Positions 35,571 to 44,763 of a stretch of 64,000 bases of DNA are shown piece after piece. How positions within the stretch are numbered: the first letter of the stretch is position 1; every line of letters starts with the position of its first letter. The translations under genes and the position numbers were made by a program. Source of the stretch: Phaeobacter sp. QD34_24 (GTDB taxonomy: Bacteria; Pseudomonadota; Alphaproteobacteria; Rhodobacterales; Rhodobacteraceae); NCBI RefSeq assembly GCF_028890115.1, contig NZ_JARCJD010000018.1:1-64000 (forward strand), in the 5' to 3' direction. Under the pieces are notes generated by a model. That model was not told where the DNA came from, did no database searches, and was given only the letters and a program-made list of their open reading frames with translations.

Positions 35571-38500
35571 ATGCGCGATCTGTCCCGGCCCGCGGGCGGT
35601 ATCCTGAGCTATTTCACCCGTCACCGCACGGCGGCGAACCTCCTGCTGGTGATCCTGCTGGTGCTGGGCGCTGCGGCGATCCCGAACATGCGGGCGCAGT
35701 TCTTCCCGGATGTGATCGTCGAGAATGTCACCGTGCGGGTGCAATGGGACGGCGCCGGGCCTGAGGATGTGGACAGCGCCATCGTGCAGGCGCTGGAGCC
35801 TGCCCTATTGGCGGTTGACGGGGTCGAGGAAAGCAGCGCGATCTCGCGGGAAGGGCTGGCGACCATCACGCTGGACTTCGAACCGGGCTGGGACATGTCG
35901 CGCGCCGCCGATGATGTGCAGACCGCCGTCAGCCTGGTCACCACCCTGCCGGAAGAATCCGAGGAACCGACTGTCAAACGCGGCGCCTGGCGGGATCGTG
36001 TGACGGACGTTGTGATCACCGGCGATATCGGCCCGGCGCAGCTGGGCCTGTTCGCAGATGAGCTGGTCGTGCGCCTGTTCGAGGTCGGCGTCACCCGCAC
36101 CACCATTCGGGGCGTCGCCGCGCCCGAAACCATTGTCGAGGTGCCCTCGGCTTCGCTGATCACCCATGATGTCAGCATGTCCGAGATCGCCACGGCAATC
36201 GCGGCTGAAGTGACTGCCGATCCCGCAGGCGATGTGACGGGCGCCAATGCCCGCGTGCGCACCGGGCGCGAGAAACGCAGCCCCGATGAGATCGCCGGGA
36301 TCGTGCTGCGCACCAATGCGGATGGATCTGTGCTGACCATCGGCGATGTTGCGCGGGTCCGGGTCGAAGGCGTGGACCGCGCGCGATCCTACTTCGTCGG
36401 CGACAGCCCGGCCATGTCGATCCGGGTGGACCGCTCGGACCAGGGCGATGCCATCGGCATTCAGCACACCGTGGAAAAGGTCGTTGGCGAATTGCAGCAG
36501 AGCCTGCCGCAGGGGGTCAGCGCCGACCTGATCCGCACCCGGGCAGAGGCGATCTCGGATCGTTTGAACATCCTGGTCGACAACGGTCTGATGGGGCTGG
36601 GCCTGGTGCTGATCCTGTTGTTCCTGTTCCTCAATGTGCGCATCGCCTTCTGGGTGGCGGCGGGCATTCCGGCGGCGATGTTTGCCGCCGTGGCGCTGAT
36701 GTATGCGGCCGGGCTGACCATCAACATGGTCTCCCTCTTCGGGTTGATCATCACGCTGGGTATCGTGGTGGATGATGCCATCGTGGTGGGGGAGCACGCC
36801 GATTTCCGGGTGCGTCGCCTGGGCGAAACCCCGGTGCAGGCCGCCGAGAATGCCGCTCGACGCATGGCGATGCCGGTCTTTGCCGCGACCCTGACCACGA
36901 TCATCGCATTCTTCGGATTGACGTTTATCGGCGGGCGGTTCGGCGATCTGATCCGCGACATCCCCTTTACGGTGATCGCGGTGCTGGCGGCCTCTTTGGT
37001 GGAGTGTTTCCTGATCCTGCCCAATCACATGGCCCATGCCCTGGCGCATGGACAGCAGCGGCATTGGTACGACTGGCCGAACCGGGCGGTGAACAGCGGT
37101 TTCCGCTGGCTGCGCGACACCCTGTTCCGCCCGCTGATGGCTCTGGTGGTGCGGGCGCGCTACGTGGTGCTGGCGGGGGCTGCGGTGATCCTGGCCAGCC
37201 AGTTGGCGCTGTTCATCGGCGGCGATGTGAAATGGCGCTTCTTCAACGCGCCGGAGCGCGGATCGGTCACCGGCAACTTTGCCATGGCCGAAGGCGCTAC
37301 CCGCGAAGACACGCTGGCGATGATGCGCGAGATGCAGCGCGCCACCGAGGCTTTGGGGGCCGAATATGCCGAACGCTATGGCCGCAACCCGCTTGATTTC
37401 GTCATGGCCGAGGTCGGTGGCAATGCCGGGCGCGGCCTGTCCGGCGTCGATGCCAAGGACGAGGATCTCTTGGGCGGCATCTCGATCGAGTTGATCGACG
37501 CGGATCTGCGGCCCGAGTATTCCAGCTTTGCCTTTGTGGCCGAGTTGCAGGACCGGGTGGAACGCCACCCGATGGTCGAGACGATCTCCTTCCGGAGCTG
37601 GCGCTCGGGGCCGGGGGGCGATGCGCTGGATGTGCAGTTCTACGGCGCCGAGGTGCAGACCCTGAAAGCGGCCTCCGAGGATCTGAAGACCGCTGTCCTG
37701 CGGTTCCCCGAGGTCTCGGCGGTGGAGGACAACCTTGCCTATGACAAGGAAGAGCTGATCCTGGATCTGACCCCGCAGGGGCAGGCGCTGAACTTTACCA
37801 TCGACAGCCTGGGCCGGGCCCTGCGCGCGCGGCTGAACGGCATCGAGGCGGCCACCTATCCGGAGGGGCCGCGCAGTGCCACCATCCGCGTGGAACTGCC
37901 GGAAGGCGAGCTGACGGCGGATTTCCTGGAACGTACCCTGATGCGGGCGCCGAACGGCAGCTACGTGCCCCTGGCCGATATCGTCTCGGTCAGCCAGCGC
38001 AGCGGCTTTTCCACCGTGCGGCGGGAAAACGGCATTCGGGTGATCAGCGTCACAGGCGACATTTCCGAGGACGACCCGGCGCGCGCCGAAGCGGTGATCA
38101 AGGCGCTGGAAGAAGAGATTCTGCCCAATATCGCCAGCGAACGGCAGGTCGAGTGGCGTCTGTCCGGTCTAAGCGAACAGGAAGACACCTTCCTGTCGGA
38201 GGCGGGCACCGGTCTGATCCTGTGCCTCACGGGCATCTACCTGGTGCTGGCCTGGATCTTTGCCAGCTGGACGCGGCCCCTGGTGGTGATGGCGATCATT
38301 CCCTTTGGCCTGGTGGGCACGATCTGGGGCCATTACATCTGGGAGGTGCCGCTCAGCATGTTCACGGTGGTGGGCCTTCTGGGCATGACCGGGATCATCA
38401 TCAACGATTCCATCGTGCTGGTGACCACCATCGACGACTACGCCAAAGAGCGCGGGCTGGTGCCGTCGATCATCGACGGCGCGGCGGACCGGTTGCGGCC

Positions 38501-39020
38501 GGTGATGCTGACCACGCTGACCACGGTGCTGGGGCTGGCGCCCTTGATGTACGAAAGCTCGCAACAGGCGCAGTTCCTGAAACCGACGGTAATCACCCTG
38601 GTCTACGGGCTTGGCTTTGGCATGTTCCTGGTGCTGCTGGTGGTGCCTGCGCTGGTGGCCGTGCAGCGGGACGCCTCGCACCCGCTGGCCTCGCTGCGGC
38701 GGGCGCTGCGCTCACGCGGGCGGGCGCATACGCGGGGTCTGCGCGGGTTGATCGTGGGGTCTGGTCTGGCGCAGCTGGGCTGGCTGGCCGTGACGATGGG
38801 CTGGGCCATGGCAACAGGCGCCTTGCATCCGATGCTGCGCGGTGTGTTGTCGGGCGTCGCCCCCTCCCTTGCAGGGATGGATCCCATCAAGGCGGGGCTG
38901 GTCCTGTTCCTGATCGGATCGGCGGTGCTGGCGCTGGTGACCTATCTCGTGGGGGCGCTCATTCACGCCATGAGATCGCGCCAGCGGGACCGGGCCAGCA
39001 GGGCGACCTCGGCCACCTGA
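35571..39020 (+). CDS. RND family efflux transporter permease with extended C-terminus
   Basis: This 1149-residue inner-membrane pump has the classic duplicated RND layout: TM1 near residue 20, two large periplasmic loops and TM blocks around 335-500 and 865-1030. The proton-relay aspartate pair is D401-D402 (GIVVDDAIVVGEH). It runs about 100 residues longer than typical RND pumps. The extra part has two further hydrophobic helices (about 1057-1085 and 1110-1140). The last 58 bp overlap the convergent Nudix gene. The substrate is unknown. Confidence 0.92.
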   Translation: MRDLSRPAGGILSYFTRHRTAANLLLVILLVLGAAAIPNMRAQFFPDVIVENVTVRVQWDGAGPEDVDSAIVQALEPALLAVDGVEESSAISREGLATITLDFEPGWDMSRAADDVQTAVSLVTTLPEESEEPTVKRGAWRDRVTDVVITGDIGPAQLGLFADELVVRLFEVGVTRTTIRGVAAPETIVEVPSASLITHDVSMSEIATAIAAEVTADPAGDVTGANARVRTGREKRSPDEIAGIVLRTNADGSVLTIGDVARVRVEGVDRARSYFVGDSPAMSIRVDRSDQGDAIGIQHTVEKVVGELQQSLPQGVSADLIRTRAEAISDRLNILVDNGLMGLGLVLILLFLFLNVRIAFWVAAGIPAAMFAAVALMYAAGLTINMVSLFGLIITLGIVVDDAIVVGEHADFRVRRLGETPVQAAENAARRMAMPVFAATLTTIIAFFGLTFIGGRFGDLIRDIPFTVIAVLAASLVECFLILPNHMAHALAHGQQRHWYDWPNRAVNSGFRWLRDTLFRPLMALVVRARYVVLAGAAVILASQLALFIGGDVKWRFFNAPERGSVTGNFAMAEGATREDTLAMMREMQRATEALGAEYAERYGRNPLDFVMAEVGGNAGRGLSGVDAKDEDLLGGISIELIDADLRPEYSSFAFVAELQDRVERHPMVETISFRSWRSGPGGDALDVQFYGAEVQTLKAASEDLKTAVLRFPEVSAVEDNLAYDKEELILDLTPQGQALNFTIDSLGRALRARLNGIEAATYPEGPRSATIRVELPEGELTADFLERTLMRAPNGSYVPLADIVSVSQRSGFSTVRRENGIRVISVTGDISEDDPARAEAVIKALEEEILPNIASERQVEWRLSGLSEQEDTFLSEAGTGLILCLTGIYLVLAWIFASWTRPLVVMAIIPFGLVGTIWGHYIWEVPLSMFTVVGLLGMTGIIINDSIVLVTTIDDYAKERGLVPSIIDGAADRLRPVMLTTLTTVLGLAPLMYESSQQAQFLKPTVITLVYGLGFGMFLVLLVVPALVAVQRDASHPLASLRRALRSRGRAHTRGLRGLIVGSGLAQLGWLAVTMGWAMATGALHPMLRGVLSGVAPSLAGMDPIKAGLVLFLIGSAVLALVTYLVGALIHAMRSRQRDRASRATSAT

Positions 39021-39415
39021 TCGATCAGCTCCAGCCCGCTGGCAGAGAGGCTGTCGACGGCGACCCAATCGGCCTGCAAGGCATCGTCGTCGGGCGTCGG
39101 CGTGCCGGTCACGTAATCGCAGAGAACCGCCGTCAGCAGGTAGTGATGGGAAATACCCTCGGCTCCGCCCGCAGGGTCGGGCAGGATCACATCCACATTG
39201 GTGAGATATTCCAGCGGGCGGGCCTGCACGCCGGTTTCCTCGTGCAATTCACGCGCAGCGGCCTCCAGCGCGGTTTCGCCCCATTCCACATGGCCGCCGG
39301 GAAAACCCCACCAGCCCGCGCTGGGGGGATTGCGGCGCTGAACCAGGATGACGCTGTCACGGCCCGCAACGCGGCGGCACACGACCGCCAAGGCGCCCAA
39401 GACCGGGCGGCTCAT
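38963..39415 (-). CDS. Nudix hydrolase
   Basis: This 150-residue protein has a full Nudix box starting at GGHVEWGETALEAAARELHE and ending ETG, with catalytic glutamates in REL-HEE. It hydrolyses nucleoside diphosphate derivatives; the substrate is not evident. It overlaps the RND pump 3' end tail to tail by 58 bp and the DsbD-N gene by four bases. Confidence 0.9.
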   Translation of the reverse strand: MSRPVLGALAVVCRRVAGRDSVILVQRRNPPSAGWWGFPGGHVEWGETALEAAARELHEETGVQARPLEYLTNVDVILPDPAGGAEGISHHYLLTAVLCDYVTGTPTPDDDALQADWVAVDSLSASGLELIDQVAEVALLARSRWRDLMA

Positions 39416-40308
39416 CCGGCGTCACAGCCCTGGATATCGACCGCATGGTTTTGGCCCAGAACGGTGATGCGCAGGGTGGAGCGATCAATGGCCGCGGGGC
39501 TGTTCTGCGTGGCAGGCAGAAACTCGGTACTGGCAAGAAGGAAGCCGCCGCTGCGCCGGGCGCTGGTCTCTCCGGCCACCAGATGAGGGGTGCCGGGCTC
39601 GATCACGGCGAGCTCCTCTCCGCCGGCGCTGGGCATCTGGATGCGCGCCTCGACCTTCAGCCCGTAGCGGCCGGGGGTCAGCGAACAGGTGGCGGAGGTG
39701 ACCCCCGCCTCGGCCGCCGAATAGGGGCGCGAGGCCAGAGCCGCCACAATGGCCGGGTTGCGCCGGGCCTCGGGCTGAAGCCGGTGGTCGAACTTCAATT
39801 CGGAGGGCACGCAGACATCCTTGCAGATGCCCAGTTCCATGCGCCCCTTGAGACGGACCGGTTTGCCGGGCTGTTTCGGTGTGATCTCGACCGGCAGAAT
39901 GACCTGGTCGTGATAGCCGATGGTGCGGTACCCCGCAGACATGAAGACCTCGGGCGCGGGCCAGGTCATCTCGACCGCGCCGATATTGCGCGACCCCCGC
40001 CAGGAAAACCGCGGCGGAATGCCCGCATCGCCTGGCGTGCGCCAGTAGGTCTTCCAGCCCTCCGACAGGGTCAACCGCAGGGCCCCCATATAGGTGCCCC
40101 GGCTGGTGAGCCCGCCATCAAGGATTTCGATCTGCACAAGATCCGACGGCGCCAGCGCCTCTGTGGCCTCTGCGGCATGTCCCAAGGGCGCCAGCGCAAG
40201 GAGGGCGAGCAAGGTCGCAGCGGCGCGGCGCCTGCGTGGCGTGTTCAGGACGCGGCGGAGCAGGGGCGCGGCGCTGGAGGGCCGCTCAGGAGCGTGGGGA
40301 GGTTGCAT
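39412..40308 (-). CDS. DsbD N-terminal-domain-like periplasmic protein
   Basis: This 298-residue protein has a signal-like hydrophobic stretch (AAATLLALLALAPLGHA) and an N-terminal DsbD domain. The cysteine motif LGICKDVCVPSE carries the redox pair of the DsbD alpha domain. There are no transmembrane electron-relay helices or thioredoxin domain, so it must receive electrons from another protein. It may serve metal resistance or cytochrome/thiol reduction. Start ATG 40308; slightly earlier ATGs at 40314 and 40317 are possible. Confidence 0.78.
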   Translation of the reverse strand: MQPPHAPERPSSAAPLLRRVLNTPRRRRAAATLLALLALAPLGHAAEATEALAPSDLVQIEILDGGLTSRGTYMGALRLTLSEGWKTYWRTPGDAGIPPRFSWRGSRNIGAVEMTWPAPEVFMSAGYRTIGYHDQVILPVEITPKQPGKPVRLKGRMELGICKDVCVPSELKFDHRLQPEARRNPAIVAALASRPYSAAEAGVTSATCSLTPGRYGLKVEARIQMPSAGGEELAVIEPGTPHLVAGETSARRSGGFLLASTEFLPATQNSPAAIDRSTLRITVLGQNHAVDIQGCDAG

Positions 40309-40519
40309 GATCATCATAATACCATAGATGCGTATTCTATGAGTAAATGCCAAGTCACGAAGCGGTCAGAATGTGCCTGGCCGGGCTGCATCAATGTCGC
40401 AGGCGGGTCTTTGCCGAGCCGCGCCCTTGCACCAACTGGCCGCGGGTTGCATGCTGGCCCCATGCCGTTTGGGTCGAACCGGCCGGTCCGCACAGCACGC
40501 AGACAGAAAGACAAACGAA

Positions 40520-41074
40520 ATGGATCTTACAGGTAAACTCTTGATCGCCATGCCCGGCATCGGCGATCCGCGGTTTGAACATTCGGTGGTGTTTCTGTGC
40601 TCGCACAGCGAGGAGGGCGCCATGGGGCTGATCGTGAACAAGACGGCGCCGGAGGTAAAACTGGGCAGCCTTTTGGAGCAGTTGGAGATCAAGGCGGACC
40701 CCGAAGCGGCGGCGCTGCCGGTGCGTTTCGGTGGCCCGGTGGAGACACAGCGGGGCTTTGTGCTGCACTCGGACGAGTATGAATCGCGGGTAAATTCGCT
40801 GGAAATACCCGGGGGATTCGCCATGACGGCGACGCTGGACATTCTGGAGGATATCGCCGAGGGGCGCGGTCCGGACAAACTGACGGTGATGCTGGGCTAT
40901 GCGGGTTGGGGGCCGGGGCAGCTGGAGGGCGAGATCGTCGCCAATGGCTGGCTGACGGCTGAGGCCAGCGCGGAGCTGCTCTTTGACATGGCGGATCTGG
41001 ACAAATGGGAAGCAGCACTCAGATCCCTGGGGGTTGATCCGGTATCCCTCTCAGCCAGTGCCGGGACCGCCTGA
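40520..41074 (+). CDS. YqgE/AlgH family protein (UPF0301)
   Basis: This 184-residue protein has the family landmarks MDLTGKLLIAMPGIGDPRFEHSVV at the start (about residues 1-24), CSHSEEGAMGLIVNK, FGGPVETQRGFVLHS and GYAGWGPGQLEGEI. The function is not established. The ATG at 40520 gives the conserved N-terminus. It is divergent from the DsbD-N gene across a 211-bp spacer. Confidence 0.92.
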   Translation: MDLTGKLLIAMPGIGDPRFEHSVVFLCSHSEEGAMGLIVNKTAPEVKLGSLLEQLEIKADPEAAALPVRFGGPVETQRGFVLHSDEYESRVNSLEIPGGFAMTATLDILEDIAEGRGPDKLTVMLGYAGWGPGQLEGEIVANGWLTAEASAELLFDMADLDKWEAALRSLGVDPVSLSASAGTA

Positions 41075-41122
41075 TTGGGCAGGGAGGTCGACCGCAAAGG
41101 GCGCGCTCCCGCGCCTTGCCGC

Positions 41123-41139
41123 GCCCATCACAGATGGGC
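41123..41139. terminator. Hairpin downstream of the AlgH-like gene
   Basis: GCCCATC-ACA-GATGGGC is a perfect 7-bp stem 49 bp after the AlgH-like stop. No T-run follows, so it may be a Rho-independent terminator of weak type or part of the neighbouring palindromic repeat. Confidence 0.4.
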
Positions 41140-41146
41140 GGGCACG

Positions 41147-41186
41147 CCTTGGGCCTGGCGCCGCGCTGATGCGCGGCGCGGTTGCG
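41147..41186 (-). repeat. REP-like palindromic repeat, copy A
   Basis: On the minus strand this reads CGCAACC, then GCGCCGCGC-ATCA-GCGCGGCGC hairpin, then CAGGCCCAAGG. It matches the copies at 41851-41890 and 52728-52765 in flank, stem and tail, differing mainly in the loop. It lies between convergent genes. Confidence 0.65.
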
Positions 41187-41287
41187 TTTCTGGGCGGCCC
41201 GCTGCCTGATCGCTACCGGATCACCGGCCTTCGCGCACAGTGGCCAGCTTTGCGGCGGCGCAGCCAAAGGTCGCCTGAAGGCACCTG

Positions 41288-41734
41288 TCAGGGGCGGATG
41301 TAGGAGAAGCCCTGCTCCTGCAATTCCACCAGGCGGACAACGCCGGAAGGTACGATCGACGCCTCATCCATGAGGGCAACCTCCTTGCCGGCCTTCTCAC
41401 TCATCTTGCGGTGGGTGTTGCCGCAGGCGGAGAAGGAGAGCTGATCGATTTCCAGGCTCATGGCGGAAATGCGATCCGCGACGGGGCTTTTGCCTGGGAT
41501 CAGCATGTTGAGGCCGGGGCCATAGGCAACCACTTCGACCACGGCAGTATCGCCCTGGGACATGTAGTAGTTCGTCAGGTTCTGCACGTTGTTCAGCGCC
41601 ATGTTCATGACCTTGGGGTCGTTCTGGTTCACGTGAACCGCGACGTGATGGATCTTTCCCTCGGCCAGGGCCTCGCCTGTCCAGCCCGCGCCAAGTCCGG
41701 CTGCTAGGACCGCAGCCGCCAGTAGATGTTTCAT
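41288..41734 (-). CDS. DsrE-family periplasmic protein
   Basis: This 148-residue protein has a signal peptide (MKHLLAAAVLAAGLGAGWTGEALA) and a DsrE/DsrF-like fold with VNQNDPKVMNMALNNVQNL. A conserved cysteine lies in FSACGNTHRKM. The family takes part in sulfur-relay or redox reactions. The ATG at 41734 has the strong site GGGAGGAAC. Confidence 0.8.
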   Translation of the reverse strand: MKHLLAAAVLAAGLGAGWTGEALAEGKIHHVAVHVNQNDPKVMNMALNNVQNLTNYYMSQGDTAVVEVVAYGPGLNMLIPGKSPVADRISAMSLEIDQLSFSACGNTHRKMSEKAGKEVALMDEASIVPSGVVRLVELQEQGFSYIRP

Positions 41735-41850
41735 GATGTTCCTCCCTATAGTGAAGTTAGGGTAGTCCGGTTCTGGCTTCATGCATAGAGACTGACGAAT
41801 ATGTGAATGCATTCTTCGGGGCAGGCTCTAAGGGCTGCCCTCGCCTGTGC

Positions 41851-41890
41851 CGCAACCGCGCCGCGCGCCCGCGCGGCGCCGGGCCCAACC
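41851..41890 (+). repeat. REP-like palindromic repeat, copy B
   Basis: It reads CGCAACC, hairpin GCGCCGCGC-GCCC-GCGCGGCGC, and tail CGGGCCCAACC. It lies in the spacer between the DsrE and Sua5 genes. Confidence 0.65.
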
Positions 41891-41954
41891 CTGAGGGGCA
41901 TATCTCATATGTCCCGAAAGGGGCGGGAGCAGCCCGATCTGGAATGGAGTGCCG

Positions 41955-42905
41955 TCAGTCCCGTGGGGCCGCGGCCCGGCGCAGGCGGTCGTTGATCGCA
42001 ACACCCAGCCCGCGATCGGGGACAGGGGCCACGGCGATCGGCTGGCTCAGGGCGTCCAGCCGGTGCAGGTGATCAAAGAGATTTGCCGCTGCTTCGGACA
42101 GGTCTCCGGTTTCCGAGAGGTTGAGATCGCAGGTCATGGGGCCAAAGCCCAGCAGGACTTCTCCCTCCAGGGCCGACTGCGCCTCAAGCCGGACGCGGGC
42201 CTTTGGCGCATAATGCGACAGGAGCTGCCCCGGCGCTGTCAAGGGGTCGGCTGCATTGCGCTGCGCAAGGGGCTGGCCGATAACCGCTTCGATCTCCTCT
42301 GCCGCCAGACCGCCGGGCCGCAGCAGGACAGGTTCCGGTCCGGCCAGGCCGAGAATGGTCGATTCCACCCCGACACCGCAGGGTCCATCATCCACCACGG
42401 CAGCGATCCTGCCCTTCAGACCGGCCAGCACATGGGCTGCGGTTGTGGGGCTGATGCGACCGGAGGGGTTGGCAGAGGGCGCCGCCACCGGTCCGCCCAC
42501 ATGGGCAAGCAGGCGCAGGGCGGTGGGATGGGCGGGCACCCGTACCGCCAGGGTCTCAAGCCCCGCCGTCACGAGGCTGGAAACGCCATGGCCCGCGCGC
42601 AGGGGCAGCACCAGGGTCAGCGGGCCGGGCCAGAAGGCCGCTGCCAGCCGCTCGGCCATATCGCTCCATTGCACCAACTCTTGCGCCGTCGCGACCGAGT
42701 GCACATGGGCAATCAGAGGATTGAAGCTGGGGCGCCCCTTGGCCGCATAGACCGCCGCCACAGCCGTGCCATTGCGCGCATCGGCGCCAAGGCCATAGAC
42801 GGTCTCGGTCGGGAAGGACACCAATTGCCCCGCCTTCAACAGCTCGGCGGCATGGATCAGATCCTGATCCGAGGGGCCGAGGATTTCCGTGATTTGGCTG
42901 CACAT
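41955..42905 (-). CDS. tsaC: L-threonylcarbamoyladenylate synthase (Sua5/TsaC type)
   Basis: This 316-residue Sua5-form enzyme makes threonylcarbamoyl-AMP from threonine, bicarbonate and ATP for tRNA t6A37. The YrdC domain covers about 1-200 (VSFPTETVYGLGADARNG, KGRPSFNPLIAHV, APSANPSGRISPT). A C-terminal Sua5 domain begins around LLSHYAPKARVRL. It is divergent from the acyl-CoA dehydrogenase gene. Confidence 0.95.
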   Translation of the reverse strand: MCSQITEILGPSDQDLIHAAELLKAGQLVSFPTETVYGLGADARNGTAVAAVYAAKGRPSFNPLIAHVHSVATAQELVQWSDMAERLAAAFWPGPLTLVLPLRAGHGVSSLVTAGLETLAVRVPAHPTALRLLAHVGGPVAAPSANPSGRISPTTAAHVLAGLKGRIAAVVDDGPCGVGVESTILGLAGPEPVLLRPGGLAAEEIEAVIGQPLAQRNAADPLTAPGQLLSHYAPKARVRLEAQSALEGEVLLGFGPMTCDLNLSETGDLSEAAANLFDHLHRLDALSQPIAVAPVPDRGLGVAINDRLRRAAAPRD

Positions 42906-43059
42906 GGCGGGTGACGCGGCGTTTTGGTTGATTCAAAAGGGCGAGTGGATAGGTAATCCAACAGGCCGCGAGATATAAGGGGCCTCGTATGTGTTGCCAA
43001 GTCTGGGTTAAGACTGTTGCGCAGATGAGAGCACCCAAGAGGACCCCAAGAGGACGCCA

Positions 43060-44763
43060 ATGACCTTCCGTTCCCCCGTTAGCGAGTATGAATTCCTGCT
43101 CAACCATATCATCGGTTTCGACCGGGTCGCCGCGACCGAGCGGTTTAGCGAGGCCTCGGACGACATGGTCTCTGCCATCCTGAACGAGGCGGGCAAGATG
43201 TGCGACGAGGTGATGGCGCCGCTGCAACGGCCGGGCGATCTCAACCCGGCCTATCTGGAGAACGGTGTCCTGCGCACCTCGCCCGGCTTTGCCGAGGGCT
43301 GGAACGCCATCGCCGAGGGCGGCTGGATCGGCATGAGCGCGCCGCAGGAACATGGCGGCATGGGGTTGCCGATGACCTTGACCTCGGCGGTCAACGAAAT
43401 GATGTCGGGGGCCTGCCTGTCGCTGCAGCTGGCGCCCTTGATGAGCCAGGGCCAGATCGAGGCGCTGGATCACCACGCTTCGGACGCGCTGAAGGAGCTC
43501 TACCTGCCGAAACTGATTTCGGGCGAGTGGACCGGCACCATGAACCTGACCGAGCCGCAGGCCGGATCGGATGTGGGGGCGCTCAGCTCCAAGGCGGAAC
43601 CCAATGGCGATGGTACCTATGCGGTCAGCGGCCAGAAGATCTTCATCACCTGGGGCGACAATGATTTCGCCGGGAACATCTGCCACCTGGTGCTGGCACG
43701 GCTGCCCGACGGCGCGCCGGGCACCAAGGGGATTTCACTGTTCCTGGTGCCCAAGTATCTGCCGGATGAGAATGGCGCGCCCGGCAAGGCCAACAGTCTC
43801 AAGGTGGTCAGTCTCGAACATAAGCTGGGCATCCACGGCAGCCCCACCTGCGTGATGCAATATGACGGTGCCACCGGCTGGCTGGTGGGCAAGGAACATG
43901 GCGGCATGGCGGCCATGTTCACCATGATGAACAATGCCCGTCTTGGTGTCGGCGGGCAGGGCGTCGGCGTCGCCGAGGCGGCCTATCAGCAGGCGCTGGC
44001 CTATGCGACAGAGCGCAAGCAGGGCAAGACGCCCTCGGGGACCATCGCCGATCATGCCGATGTGCGCCGGATGCTGATGGAGATGAAGGCGGATGTCTTT
44101 GCCTCCCGCGCGATCCTGCTGTCCTGCGCCCAGGCCATCGACATGGCTGCGGCGACACAGGAGCCTGAGTGCGCCGCCCGCGCCGCTTTCCTGACGCCGA
44201 TCGCCAAGGCCTTTGGCACCGATACCGGGATCCGGGTCGCCGAAACCGGGGTGCAGGTGCATGGCGGCATGGGCTTCATCGAGGAAACCGGCGCGGCGCA
44301 GTTCTGCCGCGACGTGCGGGTGACCTCGATCTACGAGGGCACCAATGGCATCCAGGCCATGGATCTGGTGGCGCGCAAGATGATGGATGGCGGCGAGATG
44401 GCCAACCGCCTGATGGACGAGATCGAAGAGCAGGCCGAACGCGCCCGCCAGGTCTATCCCAATATGGCCGAAGCCGTCTGGCAGGCCTGCGAAAGCCTGC
44501 GCGAGGCGACCGACTGGCTGGTGGCGCAGGAGGATCTGCAGAACCGCTTTGCCGGGGCGGTGCCCTACTTGCGCGCCTTTGCCCGGGTGCTGGGCGGTCA
44601 TTTCCACCTGATGGCGGCGATGGCCGATCAGGGCGGCGCGCGCGAAAAACTGGCACGCTTCTACATCAAGCGGATGCTGCCCGAGCATGCAGGTCTGCTG
44701 CAACACGCACAGGAAGGCATCGAAGGTGTCATGGCGCTCACGCTTGAAGAGTTGGCAAACTGA
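43060..44763 (+). CDS. Acyl-CoA dehydrogenase with C-terminal extension
   Basis: This 567-residue flavoenzyme has the acyl-CoA dehydrogenase core with MNLTEPQAGSDVGAL, KIFITWGDND and the active-site region SIYEGTNGIQAMDLV. It also has the extra C-terminal domain seen in long FadE-like and DmdC (methylmercaptopropionyl-CoA) dehydrogenases. Roseobacters carry several DmdC paralogues. Without dmdB or dmdD nearby the substrate remains open. Its stop shares a base with the MBL gene start, pairing the two. Confidence 0.88.
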   Translation: MTFRSPVSEYEFLLNHIIGFDRVAATERFSEASDDMVSAILNEAGKMCDEVMAPLQRPGDLNPAYLENGVLRTSPGFAEGWNAIAEGGWIGMSAPQEHGGMGLPMTLTSAVNEMMSGACLSLQLAPLMSQGQIEALDHHASDALKELYLPKLISGEWTGTMNLTEPQAGSDVGALSSKAEPNGDGTYAVSGQKIFITWGDNDFAGNICHLVLARLPDGAPGTKGISLFLVPKYLPDENGAPGKANSLKVVSLEHKLGIHGSPTCVMQYDGATGWLVGKEHGGMAAMFTMMNNARLGVGGQGVGVAEAAYQQALAYATERKQGKTPSGTIADHADVRRMLMEMKADVFASRAILLSCAQAIDMAAATQEPECAARAAFLTPIAKAFGTDTGIRVAETGVQVHGGMGFIEETGAAQFCRDVRVTSIYEGTNGIQAMDLVARKMMDGGEMANRLMDEIEEQAERARQVYPNMAEAVWQACESLREATDWLVAQEDLQNRFAGAVPYLRAFARVLGGHFHLMAAMADQGGAREKLARFYIKRMLPEHAGLLQHAQEGIEGVMALTLEELAN

